A stretch of DNA of 64,000 nt from Mycobacterium sp. 236(2023) (GTDB lineage Bacteria > Actinomycetota > Actinomycetes > Mycobacteriales > Mycobacteriaceae). A program made the translations under genes and the position numbers. Where the stretch lies: the NCBI RefSeq assembly GCF_029623955.1, contig NZ_JARSBP010000002.1, positions 1,054,001 to 1,118,000 on the forward strand. The letters are read 5' to 3'. The notes below the pieces were generated by a model, which saw only the letters and a program-made list of their open reading frames with translations, did not search any database and was not told the origin of the DNA. Below, piece after piece: positions 40,821 to 49,531 of the stretch. Positions within the stretch are counted from its first letter, which is position 1. Each line of letters begins with the position of its first letter.

Positions 40821-41912
40821 CTAGTGCTGCTCCAGATCGTTGGCGAGAATTTCTGCGGACGGAATGAGCCGGCGACGCGTGTCGATCGCGATGACCGACC
40901 AGTCCACCCGGTCGTAGTCGTCGAACTTGCGCCGGGCCCGCTCGCGCGCCTTCTCGGGTGCGCCGTGGTGCACGCCCTGCGGAGCATGGGACACCAGGCC
41001 CGGCGGCATCGGGATCCCGTAGAGCGACCCGTCGTGGAAGAACGCGATCTCGTCGAAGTCGACGTTGCGGTGGTACCAGGGGGTGCGTTCGGTGCCGGGG
41101 ACCGACTCGGCGGGCTTGGGCAGGAAGTTCATGATGTAAACCCCGGTGGCCTGCATGAACAGGTGCACGGTCGGTGGCAGGTGGACGCTCTCCGAGCTGA
41201 TGACCGTGTAGTCGTCGATGTTGAACGTGAACGGAAAGTTGTCGCCGCGCCAGCCTTCGACGTCGAGCGGATGATGTTGGTAGAACAGCGAAGTGGGGCC
41301 GCCCTCGTGCATCAGGCGAACCTCGTACTCGTCCCTGCCGTCGGATTCGATCGGCTGCGGCTCCGGGATGACCGCCTGCGCCGGGTCGAATGGGAAATGC
41401 CGTCCGAGCGTGCCGGGTGGGGGGACACGGAATTCGTCGGTCGCCTGGATCATCAGCAGGGTGGTTTCTTCGGCAGGCACCTGCCGCCAGGTGCACGCCT
41501 TGGGGATGTAGATCCAGTCGCCCTGGCGGTAGTCGAGCGGACCGAACTCCGTCTCCAGGGATCCCGACCCGCGATGCACGAAGGACAGCAGGTCGCCGTC
41601 GACGTAGCGGACGAAGAACGGCATCTCCTCGGAGCGGCGTGACAGCAGCACCAGGCAGTCGGCGTTGGAGAACATCAGCAGGGGAGCGCCGTGCGGGTCG
41701 GTGGCGTCGCTGGGCTTGAGTTCGGAACTCAACACGTCGGTGGGACGCAGCGGCCCGACAGTGCGGTAGGCCGTCGGATCGTTGCGGCGGTACATGTTCG
41801 CGGTGCGTCCGACGAATCCGCCGCGGCCCAGCTCGTCGTCTTTGAGACCGTCGAGGTCGGCGTGAACGCGCTTGGGAGTCTTACCTTTTCGAAGGTGGAC
41901 GAACGATTCCAT
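40821..41912 (-). CDS. Homogentisate 1,2-dioxygenase-like cupin protein
   Basis: A 363-residue double-cupin protein resembling homogentisate dioxygenase. The iron-ligand region is WYHRNVDFDEIAFFHDG (His, then Glu followed by six residues and Gly) with a second His in PQGVHHG. True homogentisate dioxygenases are about 430-445 residues, so this is a shorter, distinct subgroup. No maleylacetoacetate isomerase or fumarylacetoacetase gene is nearby. GAGGAG lies 6 bases before ATG 41912; an earlier ATG at 41918 touches it. It is the first gene of an eight-gene operon. Confidence 0.8.
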   Translation of the reverse strand: MESFVHLRKGKTPKRVHADLDGLKDDELGRGGFVGRTANMYRRNDPTAYRTVGPLRPTDVLSSELKPSDATDPHGAPLLMFSNADCLVLLSRRSEEMPFFVRYVDGDLLSFVHRGSGSLETEFGPLDYRQGDWIYIPKACTWRQVPAEETTLLMIQATDEFRVPPPGTLGRHFPFDPAQAVIPEPQPIESDGRDEYEVRLMHEGGPTSLFYQHHPLDVEGWRGDNFPFTFNIDDYTVISSESVHLPPTVHLFMQATGVYIMNFLPKPAESVPGTERTPWYHRNVDFDEIAFFHDGSLYGIPMPPGLVSHAPQGVHHGAPEKARERARRKFDDYDRVDWSVIAIDTRRRLIPSAEILANDLEQH

Positions 41913-41933
41913 GGTCATCTCCTCGATCAAAAG

Positions 41934-41953
41934 TAAAACTGACTTTAGTTTTA
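41934..41953. promoter_or_regulatory. Perfect palindrome upstream of the eight-gene operon
   Basis: TAAAACT (41934-41940) and AGTTTTA (41947-41953) are exact complements around a 6-base spacer, 22 bases before the first gene's ATG. It is markedly AT-rich for this genome. It is a likely TetR operator, probably for the regulator encoded at 36898-37518. Confidence 0.6.
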
Positions 41954-42004
41954 GATCCGAGGGTCGTCAACACCCGCTCAAGCCTGCGACTAAGAAATGG
42001 CCGC

Positions 42005-42394
42005 TCAGTCCGCCAGGTCGACGCGAACCGTGAGCAGGTTCGTCCCGAAGGTGCGGACACCGAAGTTGTTGTAGCCGGGCAACTCACGCATCCGCGCCTG
42101 CGGATCGTCATCGGGAAGCAGGACCGCGGTCCCGTGATGCCAGCGGCCTCGCAGGCGCAACCGCACCTTCGGGTCGGCCATGATGTTGCGGATGTACTGC
42201 GACCTGTCTCCGAACTCGGAGACGAACCAGAATTCGTTGCCGACGCGGCGTCCGCCCAGGGGAGTGGTGCGCGGTTGACCGGACTTGCGGCCCGTGGTCT
42301 CCAGCAGGGTCTGGATCGGAATGTGGCGCATCAGCCGGTTGGCGACGTTCTTCTGGAAGAACTTGGTGGCGCGATCGCGCGCGGATTCGGGCAT
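42005..42394 (-). CDS. Ddn-family F420(H2)-dependent nitroreductase/quinone reductase
   Basis: A 129-residue split-barrel protein. LETTGRKSGQPRTTPL is the signature of the deazaflavin (F420)-dependent nitroreductase family, and GNEFWFVSEFGDRSQYIRNI fits strands of the barrel. Relatives include M. tuberculosis Ddn, which activates pretomanid and reduces quinones. I chose ATG 42394 (GGAAGG 8 bases upstream); GTG 42421 would overlap the previous stop by 4 bases and is also possible. It is downstream of the flavin oxygenase-like gene. Confidence 0.86.
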   Translation of the reverse strand: MPESARDRATKFFQKNVANRLMRHIPIQTLLETTGRKSGQPRTTPLGGRRVGNEFWFVSEFGDRSQYIRNIMADPKVRLRLRGRWHHGTAVLLPDDDPQARMRELPGYNNFGVRTFGTNLLTVRVDLAD

Positions 42395-42417
42395 GCGGGA
42401 TCCCTTCCGTGGGTCCG

Positions 42418-43599
42418 TCACACCATCGCGGTGCGCGGAATCTTCTGTCCGATTGTCAATGCTCCGGCGAGTTCGCGACTGGTGTCGTAGTCGAAGATGA
42501 CGTGGCCGATGATGACGTCCACGTCACGCTTCAGTCGCTGCAACGGATTGTCGACGAAATGTGCACTCGCACCCGATGCGCCCAGAAGTGCGCCGATCAC
42601 CGCGCGGGACTCGTGAACGATGTGGGCCGCGGCCACTCGCGCCTGGCCCCGGACCGGGAGGTCCACGGGATCGCCTGCGGCGACGATCGACTCGATCTCG
42701 CCGACGGTATCGGCGAGCAGGCTCCTCAACGCCCGCAGGCGCACAAGCGCCTCCCCGAGATGAATCGAGGCCACCGGTTTGTCCTTCTGCATCACGCCTT
42801 CATAGGCGAGGAACCGTTGGGAGAGCCGTTCGGTGTAGAGTTCGGCGGCTCGCTCCGCGCTGCCCAGCGCTGGCATCGCGGCCAGCAGGGCGAGTGCAGG
42901 CACCATCGGCCAGCGGTAGGTGTCCGAGTCGTGCAGCGCCGCACCCGGCGCGGTGCCCGAATAGATGTCGGCGACCTGTACGAGCCGATGCTCGGGGACG
43001 AATGCGCCGTCGATGACGACGTCGTTGGATCCCGTCGCACGCATTCCGTCGGTATGCCAGACGTCTTCGATCCGGGCATCGGCGATCGGCAGCAGCGCCA
43101 GGACCGGATAGATCGAACTGGGATCGCCTGCGGTGCGTTCGCAGAGCGCGCCGACCATGATCCAGTTGCCGTCCATCACGCCCGTGGCCCACGACCACCG
43201 ACCCGTCAGGCGGATTCCGCCGTCGCAGGCGACGCCGTGTCCGGTCGGCGCCAGCGGGGCGGGTGCCAGAAACGGCCGGGCCGCGAACGCTTCGGTCTGC
43301 GCCTGCTCGCTGAACAGCGCGAGCATCCAGTTGTGCAACGTGTAGAAGCCCAGCGTCCAGGCACTCGACGCGCAGCCGTGCGCCATCCGCCGGACCGGGT
43401 CGAGGATCGCCGAGAACGGAGCTTCCTGCCCGCCGTAGCGGGCCGGCACCAGCAGATCGAAGAGTCCCGACTCGGTGGCGTCGGCCAGCGTGGCGGCGGG
43501 AAGCCGGCGGAGCCGCTCGGCCTCGCGCGCCCGATCGGCCAGTCGGGCGACGAGTTCAGAGGTGACGGGCGAGTGCTCCGTCGGCGCAGCGGCGATCAT
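42418..43599 (-). CDS. Acyl-CoA dehydrogenase-fold flavin oxygenase (HsaA-like)
   Basis: A 393-residue protein of the acyl-CoA dehydrogenase fold. Its sequence style (LPAATLADATESGLFDLLVPARYGG, then RMAHGCASSAWTLGFYTLHNW) is that of group D flavin monooxygenases such as HsaA rather than true dehydrogenases. There is no C-terminal YEGT-type catalytic Glu. Such enzymes need reduced flavin from a partner reductase. The Ddn-like protein encoded immediately downstream uses F420, so it is not an obvious partner. A perfect palindrome lies 12 bases upstream of the start. Confidence 0.78.
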   Translation of the reverse strand: MIAAAPTEHSPVTSELVARLADRAREAERLRRLPAATLADATESGLFDLLVPARYGGQEAPFSAILDPVRRMAHGCASSAWTLGFYTLHNWMLALFSEQAQTEAFAARPFLAPAPLAPTGHGVACDGGIRLTGRWSWATGVMDGNWIMVGALCERTAGDPSSIYPVLALLPIADARIEDVWHTDGMRATGSNDVVIDGAFVPEHRLVQVADIYSGTAPGAALHDSDTYRWPMVPALALLAAMPALGSAERAAELYTERLSQRFLAYEGVMQKDKPVASIHLGEALVRLRALRSLLADTVGEIESIVAAGDPVDLPVRGQARVAAAHIVHESRAVIGALLGASGASAHFVDNPLQRLKRDVDVIIGHVIFDYDTSRELAGALTIGQKIPRTAMV

Positions 43600-43611
43600 G
43601 CCCGAAAGCTA

Positions 43612-43629
43612 CCATACCTTTTGGTATGG
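43612..43629. promoter_or_regulatory. Perfect palindrome upstream of the flavin oxygenase gene
   Basis: CCATACC-TTTT-GGTATGG has 7-bp perfect arms and a 4-base spacer. It lies between the tetR stop (43639) and the oxygenase start (43599), so it should control the oxygenase-reductase pair. The upstream TetR regulator is the natural candidate to bind it. With TTTT in the loop it could also form a hairpin after tetR. Confidence 0.6.
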
Positions 43630-43638
43630 AAGGGTCGA

Positions 43639-44238
43639 TCAGCGCGCGAGCATCAGATCCAGGAAGCGATTGTGCTGCGCCCCCATGTCACCCGGCGGCG
43701 CGTCGGAAATGTGGAGGAAGCCGATGCCGGCGGCGAAGGTCGCGTTCGCCCTGACATCGGCGTCGTCCCCGTCGAACCCGGCATCGTGAAACGCCTGACG
43801 CACGGCCTTGAGGACAAGGTGATCGGCTGCACGGACGCTGTCGGCGACCAGCGGATCGGTGCGCGCCCACTCCCGCATGGCCCTCTCCAGGGTCCACTGC
43901 CGCTCACTGAGCAGCGACGCCATCATCTGGGCCAGTCGCTCACGGGGAGCGAGATGGCCGATTTCACCGAAGTGGCTCCGGTCGAGGTCGCGAAGCTCGG
44001 CCCAGGCACGGACGAGAGCCGCGCGATACGCCGCGATGTCCTTGAAATGCCAATAGAAACTGCCCTTGGTGACGCCCAGGCGGGCGCACAGGCGATCGAC
44101 CTTCAGCGCCTCAAGGCCGTCGTCGGCCACCAGTGCATATCCGGCGTGAATCCAGTCGTCGATCGACAAACGTGGTGTGCTTGCGCGGCTCTTCGCCATT
44201 CGCCGGAGCCTACTGAAGCTCGGGAGTGTGATGGGCAT
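43639..44238 (-). CDS. TetR family regulator
   Basis: A 199-residue regulator. The helix-turn-helix is LKVDRLCARLGVTKGSFYWHF at about residues 45-65; the C-terminal domain contains SLLSERQWTLERAMREWARTD, seen in TetR proteins of the AcrR group. ATG 44238 has GGGAG 8 bases upstream, so I prefer it over ATG 44199 (MAKSRASTPR). An AT-rich TATTAA -10-like sequence lies before it. It is divergent from antigen 85 and precedes the oxygenase gene. Confidence 0.86.
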   Translation of the reverse strand: MPITLPSFSRLRRMAKSRASTPRLSIDDWIHAGYALVADDGLEALKVDRLCARLGVTKGSFYWHFKDIAAYRAALVRAWAELRDLDRSHFGEIGHLAPRERLAQMMASLLSERQWTLERAMREWARTDPLVADSVRAADHLVLKAVRQAFHDAGFDGDDADVRANATFAAGIGFLHISDAPPGDMGAQHNRFLDLMLAR

Positions 44239-44460
44239 CGCTTCGCTCCCGCGCAAATTAATAGTTGTAAGCAATTCGTTACTCGAATCGACGTCGACAG
44301 AAGTTCCGGCACTTTCTCCCACCTCGGACCGGAGTTTTTCGTATTCGTAAAATTCGCTTTCCCGCAGCAAGACGCGCCGTACGGCGTGGCAGGGGTTCCT
44401 CACAGCGTGCCCACATGCTTTACTGCAACCGCTACAACTGAAGTTTTTCCGGGCCCCTCC

Positions 44461-44490
44461 GTCGTTCAATTGGCAGAGTCGTTCAATTGG
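44461..44490 (+). repeat. Direct repeat upstream of antigen 85
   Basis: GTCGTTCAATTGG occurs exactly at 44461-44473 and again at 44478-44490, a 17-base period, each containing the palindromic core CAATTG. They lie about 125-150 bases before the antigen 85 start. Such phased identical sites often bind a regulator cooperatively. Confidence 0.55.
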
Positions 44491-44520
44491 GAGATTCGGA
44501 GTGGTGCGACAACGCGGTGA

Positions 44521-45591
<1,071 letters not shown>

Positions 45592-45606
45592 GAACTGACG
45601 AACGGA

Positions 45607-45640
45607 GCCCCCGGCCAATCGGTCGGGGGCTTCTTCGTTT
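45607..45640 (+). terminator. Rho-independent terminator after antigen 85
   Basis: GCCCCCGGCC and GGTCGGGGGC (45607-45616 and 45621-45630) form a 10-bp stem with one G-T pair and a 4-base AATC loop. TTCTTCGTTT follows. It begins 15 bases after the stop codon. Confidence 0.85.
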
Positions 45641-45669
45641 CCGCCAGACGCGCGGTTAGTGTGGCCGTC

Positions 45670-46668
45670 ATGACCGAAATCAACGCGATGGTGGCCCACG
45701 AAGATGCCGACGGCGGAATCGTGCTGCGCCACGAAGTCGTCGACGAGTCATTCCTGCCAGACGGGGACGTCGAGATCCACGTCGAGTACTCCAGCGTGAA
45801 CTACAAGGACGCGTTGGCCATCACCCCGAAAGGAGGAGTGGCCCGGTCGTATCCGTTGATTCCGGGAATCGACGTCGCGGGGACAGTCACCGCGAGCACA
45901 TCGCCCGACTTCACGGTCGGAGACCGCGTCATCGCCCACGGCCAGGACATCGGCACCGGCCGCCACGGCGGCTACGCGCAGACCGCGCGGTACCCGGCCG
46001 ACTATCTGGTCAAGCTGGACAGCCTGAGCACCGCCGACGCCGCCGCCATCGGGACCGCAGGCTTCACGGCGGCCATGAGCGTCAACGCCGTTCGCGCCCA
46101 TGGGATCACGCCGTCCGACGGGCCCGTGTTGGTCACCGGGGCCACCGGCGGCGTCGGCAGCGTCAGCGTGGACCTGCTGGCGGGCCTCGGATACGAAGTC
46201 GTCGCCTCGACCGGAAAGACCGACGCCCACGACCTGCTGCGTGATCTCGGGGCGGCCGAGGTCATCGCCCGCGTACCCGGCCCCGACGAGAAGGTGCGGC
46301 CACTCGGCAAAGCGCACTGGGCCGCCGTCGTCGACTGCGTGGGCGGCAAGACGCTGGCCTACGCCCTCAGCACTCTGAAATACGATGGCGTGGCGGCGAT
46401 CTCAGGACTTGCGGGATCGACAGATCTGCCCACCACCGTCATGCCGTTCATCCTGCGCGGTGTGACGCTCGCGGGCATCGACTCGGTGCTGCTGCCCATC
46501 GACAAGCGGCGCAAGATCTGGGCGCAGATCGAAACCGAACTGATGCCACAGCATTTGGCGCGGGTAACCAGAGACGTCTCGGTGCGCGAGGTCGCCGACG
46601 TGCTCGGCACCATCATCGGCGGCGGCGTCATCGGCCGCACCCGCGTCGCGGTACACGACGGCTTCTGA
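45670..46668 (+). CDS. YhdH/AcuI-type acrylyl-CoA (quinone) reductase
   Basis: A 332-residue zinc-free medium-chain reductase of the YhdH/AcuI group. VEYSSVNYKDALAITPKGGVAR is the diagnostic N-terminal block, VTGATGGVGSVSVDLLAGLGY the NADPH motif, and the C-terminal SVREVADVLGTIIGGGVIGRTRV matches the family. Characterised members reduce acryloyl-CoA to propionyl-CoA. TAGTGT at 45657-45662 ends 7 bases before ATG 45670, suggesting a leaderless mRNA starting just after the antigen 85 terminator. It is convergent with fadE23. Confidence 0.88.
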   Translation: MTEINAMVAHEDADGGIVLRHEVVDESFLPDGDVEIHVEYSSVNYKDALAITPKGGVARSYPLIPGIDVAGTVTASTSPDFTVGDRVIAHGQDIGTGRHGGYAQTARYPADYLVKLDSLSTADAAAIGTAGFTAAMSVNAVRAHGITPSDGPVLVTGATGGVGSVSVDLLAGLGYEVVASTGKTDAHDLLRDLGAAEVIARVPGPDEKVRPLGKAHWAAVVDCVGGKTLAYALSTLKYDGVAAISGLAGSTDLPTTVMPFILRGVTLAGIDSVLLPIDKRRKIWAQIETELMPQHLARVTRDVSVREVADVLGTIIGGGVIGRTRVAVHDGF

Positions 46669-46677
46669 GCGAAAGCC

Positions 46678-47886
46678 CTACTTGAGCTCCGCGGACGACA
46701 GCCCGAGCAGGCGCCGCGCCACCACCAGCTGCTGAATCTGCTGGGTGCCCTCGAAGATGTCCAGAATCTTCGAGTCGCGCGCCCATTTCTCCAGCAGCGT
46801 CTGCTCCGAATAGCCTGTGGTGCCTGCCATCTCGACCGCTTTGAGGGTGATGTCGCTGCCCACCCGCGCGGCCTTCGCCTTGCCCATCGAAGCTTCCTTC
46901 GAGTTGGGGATCCTGTTGTCGGCCTGCCATGCCGAGCGGACCGTCAGCAGGTAGCCGGCCTCCCAATCGGCCTCCATCCGGATGAACTCCGCAGCCGCAG
47001 CACTCTGCGCGTGAGCCGGCTTGTCGTAATCGATCTCGATGCCCGCGTCGGTGAGGATCTTGCGGAGTTCCTCCAAAGCGGCCCGGGCGACTCCGACCGC
47101 CATCGCAGCGACGACCGGCCGGGTCGCGTCGAACGTCTCCATGACGCCGGCGAAGCCCTTTTCGACGTTGATGTCGGGGCTGCCGAGCAGGTTCTCCTTC
47201 GGGATACGGGCGTTGTCGAACCGGATCGCGGCGGTGTCGGAGGCCTTGATGCCGAGCTTGTTCTCCAGTCGCTCGACCGTGACCCCGGGGTGTTCGCGCG
47301 GCACGATGAAGGACTTGATCGCCGCGCGGCCCTTGGACTTGTCCAGGGTCGCCCATACGACGATGTGGGTCGCGCGGGAACCGGCGGTGACGTAGATCTT
47401 CTCGCCGTTGATCACGTACTCGTCGCCGTCGAGCTTCGCCGTCGTCGCGACTGCAGCGGAATCCGAACCGAACTCGGGTTCGGTGATCGCCATCGCGGCC
47501 CACACCTTGCCCAGACGTTCGAGTTGCTCAGCGGTGGCCACGCCGGAGATCGCGGCGTTGCCGAGGCCCTGAAACGGCACCGACAACAGCAGGGCCACGT
47601 CGCCCCAGCTGACTTCGAGAGCGTTCAACAGCGCAGACATGTTGGCGCCGTTCATATTTTCCTTCGGCCCGTCACCGGCGCGGAACGCATCGGTGCCGGC
47701 GAACGAGATCGTCTTGGCCGCAGTGATGCCCTCGAACAGCGTTGCGAGCGTGTCAAGTTCGACGGGGTAGGCGTGTTCGGCAAGGTCGTACTTGCGCGAG
47801 ATCGGTCGCAGCATCTCGGCCGCGCCCTCGTGGCCCTTCTCGATGACAGCCTGCAGCTTCTTGGGCATTTCCAGATTGATCGCCAT
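46678..47886 (-). CDS. fadE23: Acyl-CoA dehydrogenase FadE23
   Basis: A 402-residue acyl-CoA dehydrogenase that I recognise as FadE23 (Rv3140-like). It starts MAINLEMPKKLQAVIEKGHEG; has AAMAITEPEFGSDSAAVATT, EYVINGEKIYVTAGSRATH and the C-terminal ILDIFEGTQQIQQLVVARRLLG. The Glu in FEGT is the likely catalytic base. It lies 15 bases downstream of fadE24. Actinobacterial FadE pairs are known to form alpha2-beta2 heterotetramers, and this pair likely does so. Confidence 0.92.
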   Translation of the reverse strand: MAINLEMPKKLQAVIEKGHEGAAEMLRPISRKYDLAEHAYPVELDTLATLFEGITAAKTISFAGTDAFRAGDGPKENMNGANMSALLNALEVSWGDVALLLSVPFQGLGNAAISGVATAEQLERLGKVWAAMAITEPEFGSDSAAVATTAKLDGDEYVINGEKIYVTAGSRATHIVVWATLDKSKGRAAIKSFIVPREHPGVTVERLENKLGIKASDTAAIRFDNARIPKENLLGSPDINVEKGFAGVMETFDATRPVVAAMAVGVARAALEELRKILTDAGIEIDYDKPAHAQSAAAAEFIRMEADWEAGYLLTVRSAWQADNRIPNSKEASMGKAKAARVGSDITLKAVEMAGTTGYSEQTLLEKWARDSKILDIFEGTQQIQQLVVARRLLGLSSAELK

Positions 47887-47901
47887 GATTCACAAGCCTT
47901 T

Positions 47902-49275
47902 CTAGAGAACCACAACACCTTCGGCGACACCGATTGCCCGCAGATCGCGGTACCAGCGTTCGACCGGGTGTTCCTTGGTGTACCCGTGGCCACCGAGCAG
48001 CTGAACGCCGTCGAGGCCGATCTGCATGCCCTTGTCGCTACCGAGCTTCTTGGCCAGCGCGGCTTCGCGGGCGAACGGCAGCCCCTGCTCGGCACGGGCT
48101 GCGCCGCGCCACGTGATCAACCGCAGCCCGTCGAGCTCGATGGCGATGTTGGCGGTCATGAACGCCACCGACTGCCGATGAGCGATCGGCTCGCCGAACG
48201 CCGTGCGCTCCTTGATGTACGGGATGACATAGTCGAGCACCGCATGTGACGTGCCGACGGCCAGGGCGGCCCAGCCCAGGCGCGACAGCGCGATCGCCTC
48301 GGAGTATTGAGCGGCGCTGGCTTCGTCCTCGCCGAGTCGTGCGCTCAGCGGCACCGTCACCTTGTCGAGTTCGACCCTGCCCAGTGCGGCGGCGCGGATG
48401 CCCATGCTCGGGTCCGCTGTGACCGTCAGGCCCGCGGTCGACGCTTCGACGATGAAGAGCGCGGGCCTGCCGTTGAGCTGGGCGCCGATGATGAACATCT
48501 CGGCATCGGCGGCCGCCGGGACCAACGACTTCACGCCGTCGAGGCGGTACCCGCTGGGCGTGCGGACCGCCGTCGTCTTCAGTGCGGTGGGGTCGAACAG
48601 CGGATGGGGCTCGGCGATCGCGACGCATGCCTGCGGCACGTTCTCGCCGGCGAACTCCTTGAGATAGGTCGCCTGCTGATCGGCGCTGCCCCAGTGCGTC
48701 AGAGCAGAGGCCACGCCACCGGGGGCCAGGATCGGCAGGGCCAGTCCCATGTCGCCGTACGCCAGCGCCTCGGCGACAAGAGCATTGGTGACGGTGCTGC
48801 GGTGCTCGGCGATGCCGTCGAAATCCTCGGGAATGTTGATGGCCGTGATGCCGAGTTCGGCGGCCTTCGCGATCAGATCTGGCGGGTACGTCGCTGCGGC
48901 GTCGGCGTCATGGGCAGCGGGGCGCAGGATCTCTTCGGCGAACTCGTCGACGGTTTCGACGATCATCTTCTGGTCGTCGTCGGGGGTCAGGTCGAAGTAG
49001 TCGGCCCCACTGGCCTTCAAGCGCGTGGGGGCCTTGCCCAGGCCCTGGATCTTCTTGAACTGCCGGGTGGAGGCACCGGCAGCCGAGAACGCGTGTTTGA
49101 CCCCGAGCTTCAGTCCGCGGTTGAACGGCTCGCGCAGCTTGTACTTGTCCATGAACTCCTGGCCGACCAGCGGCGTGAGGAGGGCGATGCCGATGGAGAC
49201 AGCTGAACGCGGTTGTTTGTAGAGGCCGACGGCGCTCTCCTTGCCGTTTCGCTTGGAGGGAATGGTGTTGGTCAT
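47902..49275 (-). CDS. fadE24: Acyl-CoA dehydrogenase FadE24
   Basis: A 457-residue subunit starting MTNTIPSKRNGKESAVGLYK, matching FadE24 (Rv3139-like). It has an N-terminal extension of about 90 residues before the dehydrogenase fold (DQKMIVETVDEFAEEILRPAA). The chain ends at RAIGVAEGVVVL: the YEGT region reads AEGV and the usual tail after it is missing. This fits a non-catalytic or half-site subunit of a heterotetramer with FadE23. GAGGAAGG precedes ATG 49275. The promoter carries tandem operator-like repeats. Confidence 0.9.
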   Translation of the reverse strand: MTNTIPSKRNGKESAVGLYKQPRSAVSIGIALLTPLVGQEFMDKYKLREPFNRGLKLGVKHAFSAAGASTRQFKKIQGLGKAPTRLKASGADYFDLTPDDDQKMIVETVDEFAEEILRPAAHDADAAATYPPDLIAKAAELGITAINIPEDFDGIAEHRSTVTNALVAEALAYGDMGLALPILAPGGVASALTHWGSADQQATYLKEFAGENVPQACVAIAEPHPLFDPTALKTTAVRTPSGYRLDGVKSLVPAAADAEMFIIGAQLNGRPALFIVEASTAGLTVTADPSMGIRAAALGRVELDKVTVPLSARLGEDEASAAQYSEAIALSRLGWAALAVGTSHAVLDYVIPYIKERTAFGEPIAHRQSVAFMTANIAIELDGLRLITWRGAARAEQGLPFAREAALAKKLGSDKGMQIGLDGVQLLGGHGYTKEHPVERWYRDLRAIGVAEGVVVL

Positions 49276-49314
49276 CTCGCCTTCCTCATCGACGCGTGGA
49301 CGTGCACATACCCG

Positions 49315-49361
49315 CAACTGACTCCAGAGTAAGGTATCCCAACTGACTCGTCGGTAAGTTG
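49315..49361. promoter_or_regulatory. Tandem operator-like repeats upstream of fadE24
   Basis: The element CAACTGACTC-N4-GTAAG occurs at 49315-49333 and 49340-49358, a period of 25 bases. The second copy is also a dyad (CAACT-x-AC ... GT-x-AGTTG, 49340-49361). The two lie 40-86 bases before the fadE24 start. They look like two sites for a TetR-type fatty-acid regulator. Confidence 0.6.
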
Positions 49362-49369
49362 CCTGGATC

Positions 49370-49385
49370 TGTAACACAAGTCACA
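49370..49385. promoter_or_regulatory. CRP-like binding site in the fadE24/lipC divergent region
   Basis: TGTAACACAAGTCACA matches TGTGA-N6-TCACA at 9 of 10 defined positions. It is 95 bases before fadE24, upstream of the tandem repeats, and 147 bases before lipC. Position favours activation of fadE24-fadE23. Confidence 0.5.
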
Positions 49386-49531
49386 AACGGGCTGGTGGGA
49401 GTCATCTTAGCTGGATGGTGCCACTGGGTAGTGGCGTGACCGGGCTGACCTGATGTGCGGCAAGAAGATTGACTTGTGACATCTGGTCCGAAATCAGTTT
49501 GCAGACGGCTCCACCGGCTTATGCTGCACCG

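Noticed and set aside
42409..44520. 703-codon plus-strand open frame
   Set aside because: It lies antisense to the flavin oxygenase and tetR genes and continues into their intergenic region. It has no recognisable domain, although it is long.
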